Below are positions 35,661-47,383 of a stretch of 64,000 nucleotides of DNA, one piece after another. How positions within the stretch are numbered: the stretch's first letter is position 1; every line of letters begins with the position of its first letter. The position numbers and the translations under genes were made by a program. The notes below the pieces were generated by a model that saw only the letters and a list, made by a program, of their open reading frames with translations, made no database searches and was not told the origin of the DNA. This stretch comes from Balaenoptera acutorostrata (taxonomy: Eukaryota > Chordata > Mammalia > Artiodactyla > Balaenopteridae), in assembly GCF_949987535.1 (NCBI RefSeq), contig NC_080065.1, forward strand, positions 38,169,239 to 38,233,238. The letters are read 5' to 3'.

Positions 35661-36487
35661 TAAAATTTTGTTTTTGCTTCTTCTCATCTATATTTTCTTA
35701 CATAGAAACTTTATATCATTTTACAAAATCAAAACTTCCTTTTGATATATGACACTAGTTATAATTCAGTGAACGTTGGGTATAAAAAATAATAACATTG
35801 ATATTTTATTTGATATCACTGACTTAAATGATTTTTGAGCTAGACAAGTTATTAGACTTCGCCTGGCCTATCCAGGTGTGGATTATTATGGGTCCTGGGA
35901 CTGGGTGGGTGGTCAAGACATGGCCCAGAGAGAGAGAGATTTGGTTCTGGGATTGGCAAAGGTGGGGAGGCACAGGGTCACACAAGGCAGGAGCCATTGG
36001 AAAGACATCCTGGCAAATCATTGGCAGTTAACACTGCCCCATCTCAGATGGTGCCAAAGCAAATGGAATATTCGGCACCATTAAGGGAAAAGTCCATAAT
36101 TTACATTTAAATTATGAGGAACTTGATTAAATTTGTACCCTATTTCTGATAATGGGTTTCAATTTTTACTCTTACCATTTAAAAGCCCCAAATGCCATCC
36201 AAACTCAATGGATTTGAAAAAATTCAAGCTCTAGAAAAGTGATATGGTCAACTTTTAACTCATTATTCTTGATCTGTAATATTGTGTTCAGGTTAACTTT
36301 TCTCTGCTCTGATGAGGGAACACTCCCTTTCCCACCTCATTTCTCCCAACTTGAAATTTGGAGCATGATGTTCAAAGAGCATGAAGCTATCTGTAATTTT
36401 GCAAGTTCTTCTTGCTCTTCCTTTCATTGTCTCTGTGCTTGCATCTCTCTGCCTGCTTTACTCCATTCTCCTGTTTTCTTATCTGGC
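35661..36487. other. Unassigned stretch
   Basis: No recognised gene. The 35870-36050 part is GC-richer, with frames open on both strands (35824-36021 minus, 35828-36031 plus), and may be an old unrecognised repeat. Confidence 0.4.
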
Positions 36488-36766
36488 TAACACCTACTCG
36501 TCTCTCAAAACCCAGCTCATAGATCACCTTCTTTAAGAAACTCCTATGCTTCTCTCTGTCATTTTTGTGTGCTTCCCAACTGTCCTGTACTTCTCTGTAT
36601 CATAATATTTATGACAATTTATTATAATATCTCTGTTATTCCTGTGTCCTTCATTAGAGTGTGACCTCCTAGAAACTCCAGGAGGGTCTCTTTGATCTCT
36701 GCATCCGCAGCACCTAGTATTAGGCCCAGCACAAATTAGACATCCAATAAATATTTGTTGAATCAA
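36488..36766 (+). mobile_element. L2 LINE 3' end, plus strand
   Basis: 'ctctcaaaacccagctcat', 'tagatcaccttctttaagaa', 'actgtcctgtacttctctg', 'gtgacctcctagaaactcc', 'atccgcagcacctagtatt' and 'ccaataaatatttgttgaat' follow the L2 3'-UTR to its terminus. Confidence 0.85.
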
Positions 36767-37288
36767 TATACAGCTAATCTACCTTTTTAAGAATAATTCC
36801 ACTTGTAAGAAGAAAGAGTTAAAGCACTCTCCAAATTTCACACTTCACTAGAAATGTAACTCTGAAATACGAAAAAGATTTATGAATGTAGGGGTTGAAT
36901 ACATTAGCTTAAAATTCATTTTCTCTTGTCATCGACATGGAACCATTTCTAAGAGAAAGAGATGTCAGAAGCTTATGGAGTGTGACTAGGACAGCCATAT
37001 AAAAATTCATCATTTTTTCCAGATTCTGAACACGATGATAGATTTTAGAGGTGAGAAGCATGATGCAGTGGAAAGAGTGCCATGCTCTTCAAGTAGAGGT
37101 AGCTCAAAATGTTGCCCCTGGGACATTTGCAACAAAAGACATCTCTTTCACAATCTGGAAAAGATGTTCTAAATAATCAGAGAGGCAAGGGTGTGAAAAA
37201 GAGCCTTCAAAACAGAGAAAATAAATGATCTGTTCCACTGTTATGTCTAGTGTTTCAGGAACTCAAAACTTGAATTTTGTCTAAATAT
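36767..37288. other. Unassigned stretch
   Basis: No recognised repeat or gene before the SINE. Confidence 0.4.
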
Positions 37289-37300
37289 AAAACACATGGC
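37289..37300. repeat. SINE target-site duplication, left copy
   Basis: AAAACACATGGC is repeated exactly at 37641-37652. Confidence 0.93.
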
Positions 37301-37640
37301 TGGGGCTTCCCTGGTGGCGCAGTGGTTGAGAATCTGCCTGCTAATGCAGGGGACACGGGTTCGAGCCCTGGTCTGGGAAGATCCCACATGCCGCGGAGCA
37401 GCTGGGCCCGTGAGCCACAATTGCTGAGCCTGCGCGTCTGGAGCCTGTGCCCCGCGACGGGAGGGGCCGCGATAGAGAAAGGCCCGCGCACCGCGATGAA
37501 GAGCGGTCCCCGCACCGCGATGAAGAGTGGCCCCCGCTTGCCGCAACTGGAGAAAGCCCTCGCACGAACCGAAGACCCAACACAGCCAAAAATAAATAAA
37601 TAAATAAATAAGAAAATCCTTAAAAAAAAAAAACAAAAAA
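37301..37640 (+). mobile_element. CHR-type tRNA-derived SINE, full length
   Basis: A full-length cetacean-type SINE with a tRNA-like head: an A-box region 'tggcgcagtggttgag' at 37315-37330 and a B box 'ggttcgagccc' at 37358-37368. The body is CpG-rich and the tail is (aaat)n plus A-rich. Perfect 12-bp target-site duplications flank it. The body carries a 24-bp tandem duplication (37488-37535). Frames of 82-171 codons here arise because CpG-rich SINE bodies lack stops and do not encode a protein. Confidence 0.95.
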
Positions 37641-37652
37641 AAAACACATGGC
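37641..37652. repeat. SINE target-site duplication, right copy
   Basis: Exact second copy of AAAACACATGGC. Confidence 0.93.
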
Positions 37653-38532
37653 AGAGCAGGTTTTCTTGCTTTTTCTTCTCTGGCTTTTTGTCAGGTTGTG
37701 TTGGAAGACAGCATCCTACATTACATAACAGAATTTCCCCTAATGGAGCCTGGTACAAAGATGAAACCATACTTTGCTATACTAGACAAGAACAGAAACA
37801 GTATTTTTTTTTTTCAGAAAAACTAATACATGTTCCAATTAAGTTCATAGAGTAATAGAGTATCAAAGCTAGAAGGAAATTTCAGTATCTTTTCATTCAA
37901 CTTGTTGATTTTACAAATAAGGACACATATTAAATAATAGTGAAGTAATTTGATCAAGTTCTCAAAAACCTTGGTATTCTGAGGGTATCAGATATGTAAA
38001 CAAATAATATAAAGCATGATAAACATATATTATAGAATTGATTGAAAATAAATCAGTGTTAGTTACTAGCACTGTACTTTTATTTTGGAGGGGAAATATC
38101 TCCCTATCCGTGAAGGCAATCATCAAAATGTCCTTATTCATTAATGATAAATGATATTTTGGCACATGTATACCTGGAAAGCAGGGTTCTATTGAATTGC
38201 ACGTTTAATCTCTTTAAAAGTAGATTAAGAGAGTGAGTTAGAAAATGGGGAAAATATCCAGATCACCAAATTGTAAGTTCCATGGGGCACTGAGAAGTCC
38301 TCATGTAACTTCTGCTTTTGGGATGGATGATACTTCAAACACTCTCTGAGAGTGACACTCTTGTTTTATTTCTGGAGCAAATGTCATAGCCCCCTCCAAT
38401 CAGGAAATCCTCTATGTATTCACCATGTATACACGAAGCCATTTTGCTTAAAGATAATCATATAATTTCTATACAAAGCAAAGTAACATTAATGAATAAT
38501 GATGACAAAACTTTATTTTTTTGTTTTATAAA
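37653..38532. other. Single-copy-looking DNA, no gene
   Basis: No gene recognised. 37870-37960 faintly resembles an old SINE ('aagctagaaggaaatttcag', 'gattttacaaataaggac'), too weak to call. Confidence 0.4.
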
Positions 38533-38665
38533 ACTCTTTCACATAATTACTCTGTTTGATCTTCATGAAAGCCCAGTACGGTACTTATATTTTCCTCATT
38601 TTACGTGTGGAATCCTAAGGCTGATAAGTTAAATGACTTGCCTTAGAGTTGATGAGGACTAAAGT
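38533..38665 (-). mobile_element. MIR SINE fragment, minus strand
   Basis: The complement of MIR core: 'tgatcttcatgaaagccca', 'atattttcctcattttacg' and 'aagttaaatgacttgcctt'. Partial. Confidence 0.7.
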
Positions 38666-39012
38666 CATTGGCAGTGGCAAAAAGGGAGGGTGGGTTAACC
38701 AATACTTGCCCATGGGAAGGGAACCTTGGATTCCAGATGAGGACTGATGTTTGGAAACACTGACTACTAACTCTCCTAAGATGAATTTTGTAGAAGGAGG
38801 AACAAATTTTTGCATTTAATTACAGAGCCTATTATATACCTGATATTCTCCTAGGTATTTCACATGTTATTTTATATATTTCAACAGTGAACATTTCCTG
38901 TGATTAAAGCAAGCTAGTACAATTTCAACAATAGTTATTGGCCTAAGCAACCATGAACTGAACAACTTGGTTCCATACAGGTTTGGGTTAAGTAGAAAAT
39001 TAGTTATTTGTT
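38666..39012. other. Unassigned stretch
   Basis: No recognised feature. Confidence 0.4.
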
Positions 39013-39042
39013 TATACACACACACACATACACACACACAAT
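39013..39042. repeat. (CA)n microsatellite, interrupted
   Basis: About 14 CA units with TA interruptions, next to a TATATGTATACATAT-like stretch. Confidence 0.85.
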
Positions 39043-39061
39043 ATGTATACATATAAAGTCA

Positions 39062-39315
39062 GCCTAATGAAGTGGTTGTGAACAAAGGTTCTGAGTCAGG
39101 TAGAACCAGTTTAAATCCCAGCTCAGCTCTTTACTAGTTGTTGGACCTAACCAGCTGTGTGAACTTGGTCAATCTCTGAGTCTCAGTTTCTTTATCTACA
39201 AAATAGGAATAAATATAATACTTTTAAGATTGAAGTGAGAAGTAAATGAGATAATATTTATAAAGTGCTTAGCATATTTTCTAGTACACAGTAGTCTCAA
39301 TAAATGTTATCAATG
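39062..39315 (+). mobile_element. MIR SINE, plus strand, near full length
   Basis: 'aatgaagtggttgtgaac', 'tttaaatcccagctcagctc', 'agctgtgtgaacttggtca', 'tgagtctcagtttctttat', 'aatgagataatatttata' and 'ctcaataaatgttat' give the MIR order from head to 3' end. A local repeat around 39130-39165 suggests a small internal duplication. Confidence 0.88.
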
Positions 39316-40214
39316 ATAACATATATGATATATGGTTCCAAAAATAGATTTGAGGCAGCTGTAGATAGTCATTAAATAGTGGCTTACTCATACAGCTTAA
39401 TAAGTATGTGAAGAAATTGAGGGGATGGGAAATGAGGATAATGAATAACATGATGTTGACAATAAGATTAGTACATAATATTTGTGACAATATGCCCTGT
39501 GCATTGCTCTGTGTAATCCAGAAATATTGTTTCAAGCTTCCTAGCAATTAATACAGAGGAAAACGAAGTTAGTTAAATTTTGCTATGCCCCCCAAACAAA
39601 AATAAAACAATATTTCAGGAGAAGACTAGGTTTTTCGAGGCTGACCAATTCAGTGGCTTTCCTCATTTGGTAGACATTGTGACATTGTCAACAATGTCTT
39701 CAACATCTTCCCAATAAATAAAAAAATAAATTCTGTATTTCTTATACATTGATGTAGGCAAAGGCCTAAAACCAAAGAATAATTCAGTAAAACAATTTCA
39801 TGAGTGAGGGGAACATTTGACATATGCATGATTCTCTGATGGCCTGGCTTAACCCAATCTTGGCTCCAAATTTAAGGTACCTAGAGATATAAGTGAACTC
39901 AACTCAGCAAATCTTCCATAAATATTATTTATTAAAACCAACTTTTTGAGAATTTATTGCCCAGAACAGATTAGAAATTATACTTCCTGAGAAGTATCTT
40001 GGAATTAATTTTTTTGGCCTAATTATGAAAGATCCATACACTTTAATTGTTAAATGAGCTGGAAGGTAGGTTGACATTTACTTACTAGGTGTCTAGTCAC
40101 ACTATATGCTGACATAAATCAAACCACCTAATTAGAGAGGGGCATTTTTTTTTTTTTTTGGCTCAGATTTTTCAAAATCGTAGAAATCTTTATTGAAACA
40201 ACAAATGTGATAAA
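39316..40214. other. AT-rich single-copy-looking DNA, no gene
   Basis: No recognised repeat or gene. A T homopolymer is at 40147-40159. Confidence 0.4.
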
Positions 40215-40330
40215 AGTGTAAGCTCCATGAGGGAAGGAACTCTATCTTATTGAGGGCTTTATCCCCAAACTTAAAATATTCCCTGACACATGGTAGTGAT
40301 AAACAATGACTTACTTTTAAATAATGAGGG
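40215..40330 (+). mobile_element. L2 LINE 3' end, plus strand
   Basis: 'gtaagctccatgagggaag', 'gaactctatcttattgag' and 'ccctgacacatggtagtg' match the L2 3' terminus. Confidence 0.65.
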
Positions 40331-41034
40331 AATCAATAGATGGTGCAACTGGTTCAAAGGAGAATCTGAAGAGCAGACAAATTTATAGGCCTCAAGACCT
40401 GAAAGGAATTTACAAGTAAATGCAAAACTGAGGACGCTGGTCAATATCTACAGGGAAATAATTGATTGTATTCCACCAGACACAACTGCATTTCTATGAA
40501 TAAGAATCATTTGTATTACTGTCAATTTTCTGCAGCTTTGTTGTAAAATAATTCAAAGATAGCAATAGGCTGAGATAACCCTGGAGTATGTTCCAGACAG
40601 GAAAGCCAGTAATCATTTTTGTGTGTTTCACAATTTTTCCCTTAGAGTATACACTCCAAAATATTTTTAATATTTGTAAAGACCTAATCATACATACTAA
40701 TTAGGTAATACATTTAAATTGAATGTATCATATAGAGACATATTTAAGGAAATTCAAAGGTATGATTTTTACCTTTCCTCACTATTCTTAGCACTGTGAA
40801 TATAAATTCTTTTCTTAATTTGGCTTTAAATAGATAATTCTCTTCTTTTGCTTATTTGTGTCAAAATCTTTTGTGCCTATAGCTATTTCTTTGGGCCTTC
40901 AGTGTCATTTCATTTTTCTGCTGCAGGTGCTCTCCTCAGAGGAGTATATTACTATTTATTACACACTTTAACTTCAGCTCCCTTGCTATCTAACTACTCA
41001 ATTTCTGCATACCTCTTTTTCCAAGGGGGAAAAA
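40331..41034. other. Unassigned stretch
   Basis: No gene recognised. The right part may belong to the LTR-like element that follows. Confidence 0.4.
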
Positions 41035-41330
41035 GGTCAGAAGTATGGGTGACCCAGGGACTTACAATTGGTGCCTGAAGTGGGGCAGTCTTGTTGGACT
41101 GAGCTCTCAAACCTGGGGAGTCTGACGCTAACTCCAGGTAGTTAGTGTCAGAACTGAATTGATCACTGGACGCCCAGTCAGTGTCCAGAGAACTGGAGAA
41201 CTGGTTGTTGGTGTTGGAAAACACCCTAGATAACTGATGAGCAGAGAGGGCTGTGGAGAAGCTGAAGGAGTTAGAAGAAACTGGGGAGATAATTGTGTGG
41301 TGAAAACCAAGAGAGAATTTTCTTGGAAAT
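41035..41330 (+). mobile_element. Candidate ERV LTR 3' end and leader
   Basis: 'gtgacccagggacttacaat' followed by 'tggtgcctgaagtggggca' has the character of the 3' end of an old class I retroviral LTR and its primer-binding-site region. The following 'ggactgagctctcaaacct', 'ctccaggtagttagtgtca' and 'actggagaactggttg' fit an ERV leader. No coding potential remains. Family not resolved. Confidence 0.4.
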
Positions 41331-43954
41331 GGTCATGGGCATCAACGCTGCAAAGAAATCAAGTAAGGAAAGGCTTATTTAGTACCCCCTTTTGAAAGCA
41401 CGTCCAGGGAAGAGTCAGGGCAAGAATAAGGAACGGGTGAGGGGGGTACTCAAAAAGGGGCTTGAGGAAAACCAGACGCAGTGAATGTAAAAGAGAAATG
41501 AGGAAGTGAAATAATGTGGAAAGTGCATATAAACTTTTTGACTCTTCATGTGCCAAGCAGCAATTCCAGGTTGTTTACACACTTTGTCATCCTCGGAAAG
41601 CTCAGTATTTTATTCTTGGCTTTGTAGATTATGGTGACAAAATTACACAAATAGCACAAGGTAGAGAAGATAGGATATGAACCTAGGTTTGCAGGACTAC
41701 AAATCTGCTCTGTTTTTAACCACAACAGAAAAGCTGAGTTTCTCTGTATTAGAAAAGTCTCTAATTCAGAACTTCTTATTCCCCCAAGATACTGAACAAC
41801 TGAGATAAGTATGTAGGGGTCTCTTGGGTCTCATCACAATAATCCAATTTAGCTAGATCTAAAGTGTGGCACCTTTATATTTGTGACTTTGTGACCAATC
41901 TTTTTCTTCAATCACTTCTTGTAATGCTATTTTAGAGTTAGGTCTGAGAAGAAAATTGACTCTAAATGCCTAATGTAGTTTCAAAATGTCATAAACTTTT
42001 AATAAGACTTCTAAAAACAGTTTTATTTTAAAATAAATGTTCTGCCCCTGAGATCACAAATGAAAGTTTAGATACAGCTAATGCATTAAACACAAAAGTG
42101 TGAGGCAGAAATCATTTAATGAAGAAAACTTTTTATAGGCACTATAAATTTAGTGGCTTATGGCTGTGCACAAGTTTACTATGAGAAGATATAAAAACAC
42201 CAAAATAATTCATTTCTACAGTTCTCTTATTTATCTGAATTCATCTTCATGTACCAGAGTTGGCAATTAATGCAGAGATCACAGAAATTGCCTGTTAGAT
42301 GGCAGCTCTCCTGCTCTTTGAGCTAATTAATTGTTAAAAAAAAACATTTTGATTAACATCTATTCTTTACAAATGTCAAGTTAGAACAACCATTTTAATT
42401 TTATTCAAGTCATCCATTCACAGAGCCACCTGAGATGGAGAAGATATTTTTATTATTTTTTCTTGCTAATTGATATGAGTTGGTACTATAAGGTAATGAG
42501 GTTTATTTAGGTAAAGGATGCATTTTTTTCTTAGAAAGAAATGTTGTTTTACCATTTTAAACCAAGATTCAGTTTCATCTATAAACCTTTACTACTTGGA
42601 AAGAAAAAGAAAACCTTAAAATTCAATTGAGAATAAGTCTCCAAAAGGCTGGGTACTACTATAAGAGAAAACCAGTAATTGTTTCACCTCTGTTGAAGCA
42701 CAGTCAGTGTGTTGCAGGGGGAATGCAAAGGCAGCATATTCTATTGGCTAAGGCATTTTTTGTTTTTGAGATGAACCACCACCATTTATGGCAGTTTTTG
42801 ACATTGGCAAAATTCATATAATTTTAGAGTAGAAAATATTTCATAATCTTTTTAGTGCATTGCTTCCTAAAATAAAGTATACAAACTGAAGGGGTAGTGT
42901 ATAGGGTATATGAATTCTCTAAGAGAAATTTTTAACTGTTTATTTTCATTTTGTTGCTATTTTAGAATGTGACATAAGCATATTTGGGATCATGATAGGG
43001 CCTTCTATATAGCTGCTTAATTTCAGTGATCATATTTGCCTCTATGTTTCCAATAGTACTCCCACAAAAGAAATTTCAAATGATGTCATGGTGTACCCCA
43101 TGAATGAATGTGGCATAACACATCAAATTGTTAAAAGTAGTAAGAGCATTGGATCTTCCTGAGGCGCGCAGAACAGATGAACCAAACTCAATAGAGCCTG
43201 CATCATTTTATTCTGAACCATTACCTAATGAGGGAGAAAGCTTTAAAAAGTTACAAATAAGAACTTGTTACCATTGCTACTGGAGAATTTTTTTGCTAGC
43301 TGAGTTTTAATTAAGAATAAGAACTGATTGTCCTGAACTAGTATAAAAGCCTGGAAGTTATTAATATTTTGTAGAACATACTTAAACACTAACAACAACA
43401 ACAGCGTGCTCTGAATTTGTATTGTTGAGGTTAAAATACAGGAACAGACTAAATATAGAACCAAATCTGGGGCTACATCTTTGTGTTTTTAAATCCAACA
43501 TCAGCAATTTAGCTTCAGAAAAATATAAATCTGTCACATTACATTAATGTTGTAAATTTAAATTTTATTTTTGCTTTGGTTTTTTTTTTGCATTTCTCAT
43601 TTTATAATAATATATAAATCTTATAGATTAAGATACTAGATTTTTCAAGAAACACTTTGGAAATATGTCACATTATAATCATTGTTAAAATAGAAACACC
43701 TCTATTAATGCAAAAGTCTTTATTTTTGTTTGCTTTGGTTTTTAATCTAATTGGCAAGTTTGTTTAGCTTTTATAGTTTTATTAGATCCAATCACATAAG
43801 GAATCTATAAGTACCTTTACATCTAAGCATAGTTAATTAACAGTAAAATAGTGATTTCGTCAGCAACAAGAGTCTGGAAGAAATGTTTTCGTCTTAAAGG
43901 CATCTGTGGCTGAGAGGATTGTCTGCCAAATGATCCATTTGTTATCTCTCTTAG
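41331..43954. other. AT-rich DNA with candidate conserved element
   Basis: No gene or repeat recognised over 2.6 kb. About 41940-42520 has no repeat signature and many TAAT/ATTA cores ('gctaattaattgtt', 'cagctaatgcattaaac'), which makes it a candidate conserved non-coding element. Frames at 42627-42821 and 43128-43310 have no recognisable domain. Confidence 0.45.
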
Positions 43955-45937
43955 ATGGTGTTTCCTACAAGCAGAGCCAGGGCCTGGGATTCTTGTGCAG
44001 TGATTTATTGAGCAAGTGATTTCAGGAGAAGAGGAGGAGTGAGAGAAGGATAGGCAGGGGGAGGAGCTAAGCAAGGATGTGGTCTCAGCTGGAGACCAGC
44101 TGGAACGAGTTTGGTTCCACTGGAAGCTATGGAGCATGAATTTCACCTCAGTTTGTCCAGTGCCAGCATGGGTTTCTATGCCTGGGGTTATTATAATGGC
44201 TTCCATTAGGAGAAGGGAAATAGCTGTGAGCTACTAACAGTTGCTAAAGTGTGACTGCTGGGGTATGGGTGTTCCAACCCAGTTAAGTGGATCTAGGCAG
44301 GGTAACCATGGGGTCCACTACAGTATCTGCCTTGCAATACTCAGACCCACTTGCCTCTCAAATTAAACTAACTGCATCCAGGCACGGCTTTTCCAGGGTT
44401 CTGAATTTTCTGGGAACACTTACAAGAAGAAGATTATTTAGACAAACTACAGCTCCCACTGTTGCAATTGGGCCCAAGATACCATTATCTGCCTCCTCCA
44501 CCGCCTATTCTAGACTTCCCTCTCCCTTGGCTAGCACCTTTGCTGGGCTAGTTGGGTTGACCTGTGGCACCCAAGACTCTAGTTACCATGCTTTTATTAG
44601 CCCATGGTTATTAGACTTGCTCATTATAGTAAAATTGGTCATGGAAATACAAAGAGACATCCCAGTGAGTCACCCTGCTTGCATTAGCTAGCAGTACTTT
44701 ATTTCCTCATGATCAACAGGGTCAATTACCCCTGCCAGTATGGTAACTGCCCTTTGTCTGATAGTCTACTGGCTTGAGGAGCCCAAAGTGACCAGGAGTT
44801 TGTCATATCTTTTTTATGGGGACTCTCCTTGTATCTCCTGGAGGGAGCATCCACCCTCTAAGAATCAGGACTCACAGAGCCTAAAATTGCAGGAGTGAGG
44901 AAACACAAATTCTCTGAGGGTGACTGGGAATGATGCGTGGGCACACTCCTACTTCTACCCCTTTGTTCTACTTACTGGGAACACCACACTACTAAAGTCC
45001 ATTAGTTTAGGGTATATACTACATGCTGAAGAAGAGCTCTTCATCCTTGCCCTGAAGAGTAGAGGGTAGAGCTCCAACTGTGCCCTGAAGAGGACTTTCT
45101 ACCAATCTATCAAGTCAGCAGCTTCTGGATGATCCAGTATATTGTGGTATCAATAAATAGATCCCATGACTACATGCCACCATGCCATAAAGTTTGCCTC
45201 TTGGTCCCAAGCAATGCTATGTGGGATTTAAAGTCTTAGATTAGACAAGCTGAACCCTTGGAGCAGTGCTAGCTGGACAGTGTGAGCAGGGACTGAGAGT
45301 TGATTGACAGTCTGGATGAAATATTGCCCCCTGTAATGTGGAATAGGTTCAATGTAGTCAGCTTGCCACCAAATAACTGATTGGTCTCTCTGAAGGATGA
45401 TACTGTATTCTCAACGTTACCTGTTGATGGCATATTGGACATTCAATGGTGGCTGCAGTTGATCAGCCTTTGTAAGAGGGAACCCACGCTGTTTGGGCCA
45501 TTACATAGCCTTCATCTCTGCCACCATTACTTCTCAATTCTAGAGCTCATTGCATGAACAGTGAGTTGGCCAACAACAAGATACTTTTTGCCATCTACTG
45601 GTCAAGTCACCTTGTCAGCTTTGTTATTTGGTTCTTCTTCCAGGGCGGATGTTCTCTTTGAGCACTGACTGATGATGCAAAGGTCATTATATGTTGTACT
45701 CACTCCTGAAACTCCATCCAAATGCTTCTTCCCCAAACTTCCTTGTCCCTAAATCTAATCTTGCTCCTTGCAGGCTTCTAACTAACCAGAGAAACCATTT
45801 ATCACTGAGTCAATTTTAACCCTTACTATATACTACTTCTTTGTGGATAACAGGTGCACTTCTCTGAGTTCCCTCCAGTGGAGGATTTCCACTCATCACT
45901 GTCTTTCAGGGCCATCCCAGAGTGGACTGTGGTTCAG
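43955..45937 (-). mobile_element. Degenerate ERV-like block, first part
   Basis: 43955-44400 looks like the complement of an old LTR: read on the minus strand it carries an AATAAATCACTGCAC polyadenylation-type signal and ends near 'tctgcttgtaggaaacac'. The following sequence to 45937 is GC-richer than its surroundings and continues after the L1 at 47352-48009. This order fits a 3' LTR followed by decayed internal sequence of an endogenous retrovirus, possibly ERVL/MaLR class. No intact gag, pol or env frame is present. A 127-codon minus frame (43823-44206) and a 134-codon plus frame (44287-44691) are unrecognised. Confidence 0.4.
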
Positions 45938-45950
45938 TGGCAGTTAATTT
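45938..45950. repeat. L1 target-site duplication, left copy
   Basis: TGGCAGTTAATTT corresponds to TGGCAGTTCATTT at 47339-47351, one mismatch. Confidence 0.8.
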
Positions 45951-47338
45951 TTTTTAATTAATTTTTATTGGAGTATAGGTGATTTACAATGTTGTGTTAG
46001 TTTCTGCCATACAGCAAAGTGAATCAGTTATACATATACATATATCTACTCTTTTTTAGATTCTTTTCACATATAGGTCATTACAGAGTATTGAGTAGAG
46101 TTCCCTGTGCTATACAGTAGGTTCTTATTAATCTATTTTATATCTAGTAATGTGTATATGTCAATCCCAGTCTCCCAATTCATCCCCCACCTTTCCCCCT
46201 TGGTAACCATAAGTTTGTTTTCTACATCTGTGACTCTATTTTTTTTTTTGTAAATAAGTTCATTTGTACCATTTTTTAGATTCCACATATAAGCGATATC
46301 ATATGATATTTATCTTTCTCTGTCTGACTTACTTCACTCAGTATGACAATCTCTAGGTCCATCCATGTCGTTGCAAATGGCATTATTTCATTCTTTTTTA
46401 TGGTTGAGTAATATTCCATTGTATATATGTACCATATCTTCTTTCTTTATCCATTCCTCTGTTGATGGACATTTAGGTTGCTTCCATGTCCTGGCTATTG
46501 TAAACAGTGCTGCAATGAACATGGGGGTGCATGTATACTTTTGAACCATGGTTATCTCCAGATATATGCCCAGGAGTGGGATTGCAGGATCATATGGTAG
46601 CTCTATTTTTAGTTTTTTAAGGAGCTTCCATACTGTTCTCCATAGTGGCTGTACCAATTCACAATCCCACCAACAGTGTAGGAGGGTTCCCTTTTCTCCA
46701 CACCCTCTCCAGCATTTATTGTTTGTAGATTTTTTGATGATGGCCATTCTGACACATGTGAGGTGATACCGCATTATAGTTTTGATTTGAATTTCTCTAA
46801 TAATTAGTGATGTTGAGCATCTTTTCACGTGCTTCTTGGCCATCTGTATGTCTTCTTTGGAGAAATGTCTATTTAGGTCTCCTGCCCTTTTTTTGGTTGG
46901 GTTTTTGTTTTTTTGATATTGAGCTGCATGAGCTGTTTGTATATTCTGGAGATAAATCCCTTGTCAGTTGCTTCATTTGCAAATATTTTCTCCCATTCTG
47001 TGGGGTTGTCTTTTCATTTTGTTTATTGTTTCTCTTGCTGTGCAAAAGCTTTTAAGTTTAACTAGGTCCCATTTATTTATTTTTGTTTTTATTTTCATTG
47101 CTCTAAGAGGTGGATCAAAAAAAGTATTGCTGCGATTTATAGAGAGTGTTCTGCCTATGTTTTCCTCTAAGAGTTTTATAGTGTCTGGCCTTCCATTTAG
47201 GTCTTTAATCCATTTTGAGTTTATTTTTGTGTGTGGTGTTAGGGAATGTTCTAATTTCATTCTTTTACGTGTAGCTGTCCAGTTTTCCCGGCACCACTTA
47301 TTGAGGAAGCTGTCTTTTCTCCATTGTGTATTCCTGAC
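45951..47338 (-). mobile_element. L1 LINE, 5'-truncated, minus strand (1.4 kb)
   Basis: The longest young-type L1 in the window. The plus strand runs T-rich tail complement, 3'-UTR complement ('ggagtataggtgatttaca', 'gttccctgtgctatacagt'), ORF2 C-terminus and further into ORF2, ending at 'tgtattcctgac'. Direct repeats of about 13 bp flank it. It is inserted in the ERV-like block. Confidence 0.93.
46388..46843 (-). pseudogene. L1 ORF2 C-terminal remnant
   Basis: A 151-codon frame with the ORF2 C-terminal motif C-x3-C-x7-H-x4-C at about residues 44, 48, 56 and 61, then '[14 protein letters not shown]'. The frame is lost near its end ('[13 protein letters not shown]'), where an insertion shifts it away from the usual C-terminus. 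Confidence 0.9.
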
Positions 47339-47383
47339 TGGCAGTTCATTTTTAGCTTGCAGCCACATACTGAGCCAATCCAC
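46973..47383 (-). pseudogene. L1 ORF2 internal remnant
   Basis: A 136-codon frame whose main part is L1 ORF2 downstream of the RT domain ('DLNGRPDTIKLLEENIGRTL', 'LKSFCTARETINK'). It starts in flanking non-L1 sequence and is separated from the C-terminal remnant by a frame change at about 46850-46970. The antisense frame at 46968-47426 is a shadow. Confidence 0.88.
47339..47351. repeat. L1 target-site duplication, right copy
   Basis: TGGCAGTTCATTT, the right partner of 45938-45950. Confidence 0.8.

Noticed and set aside
37315..37368. tRNA-like A and B boxes suggesting a tRNA gene
   Set aside because: They are the internal promoter of a tRNA-derived SINE. There is no cloverleaf-capable acceptor stem, and the element has a SINE body, tail and target duplications.
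37301..37640. CpG-dense segment as a CpG island promoter
   Set aside because: The CpGs belong to a young SINE. The segment is about 340 bp with no adjoining unique GC-rich DNA.
37247..37770. Open frames of 82-171 codons on both strands, the largest looking like an Arg/Gly-rich protein
   Set aside because: They lie in a CHR SINE. CpG-rich SINE bodies are stop-poor in several frames. The same peptides recur at the SINEs at 58 and 61.5 kb.
44287..44691. 134-codon plus frame
   Set aside because: It lies in a degenerate ERV-like block and runs opposite to the proposed element. No retroviral or host motif seen.
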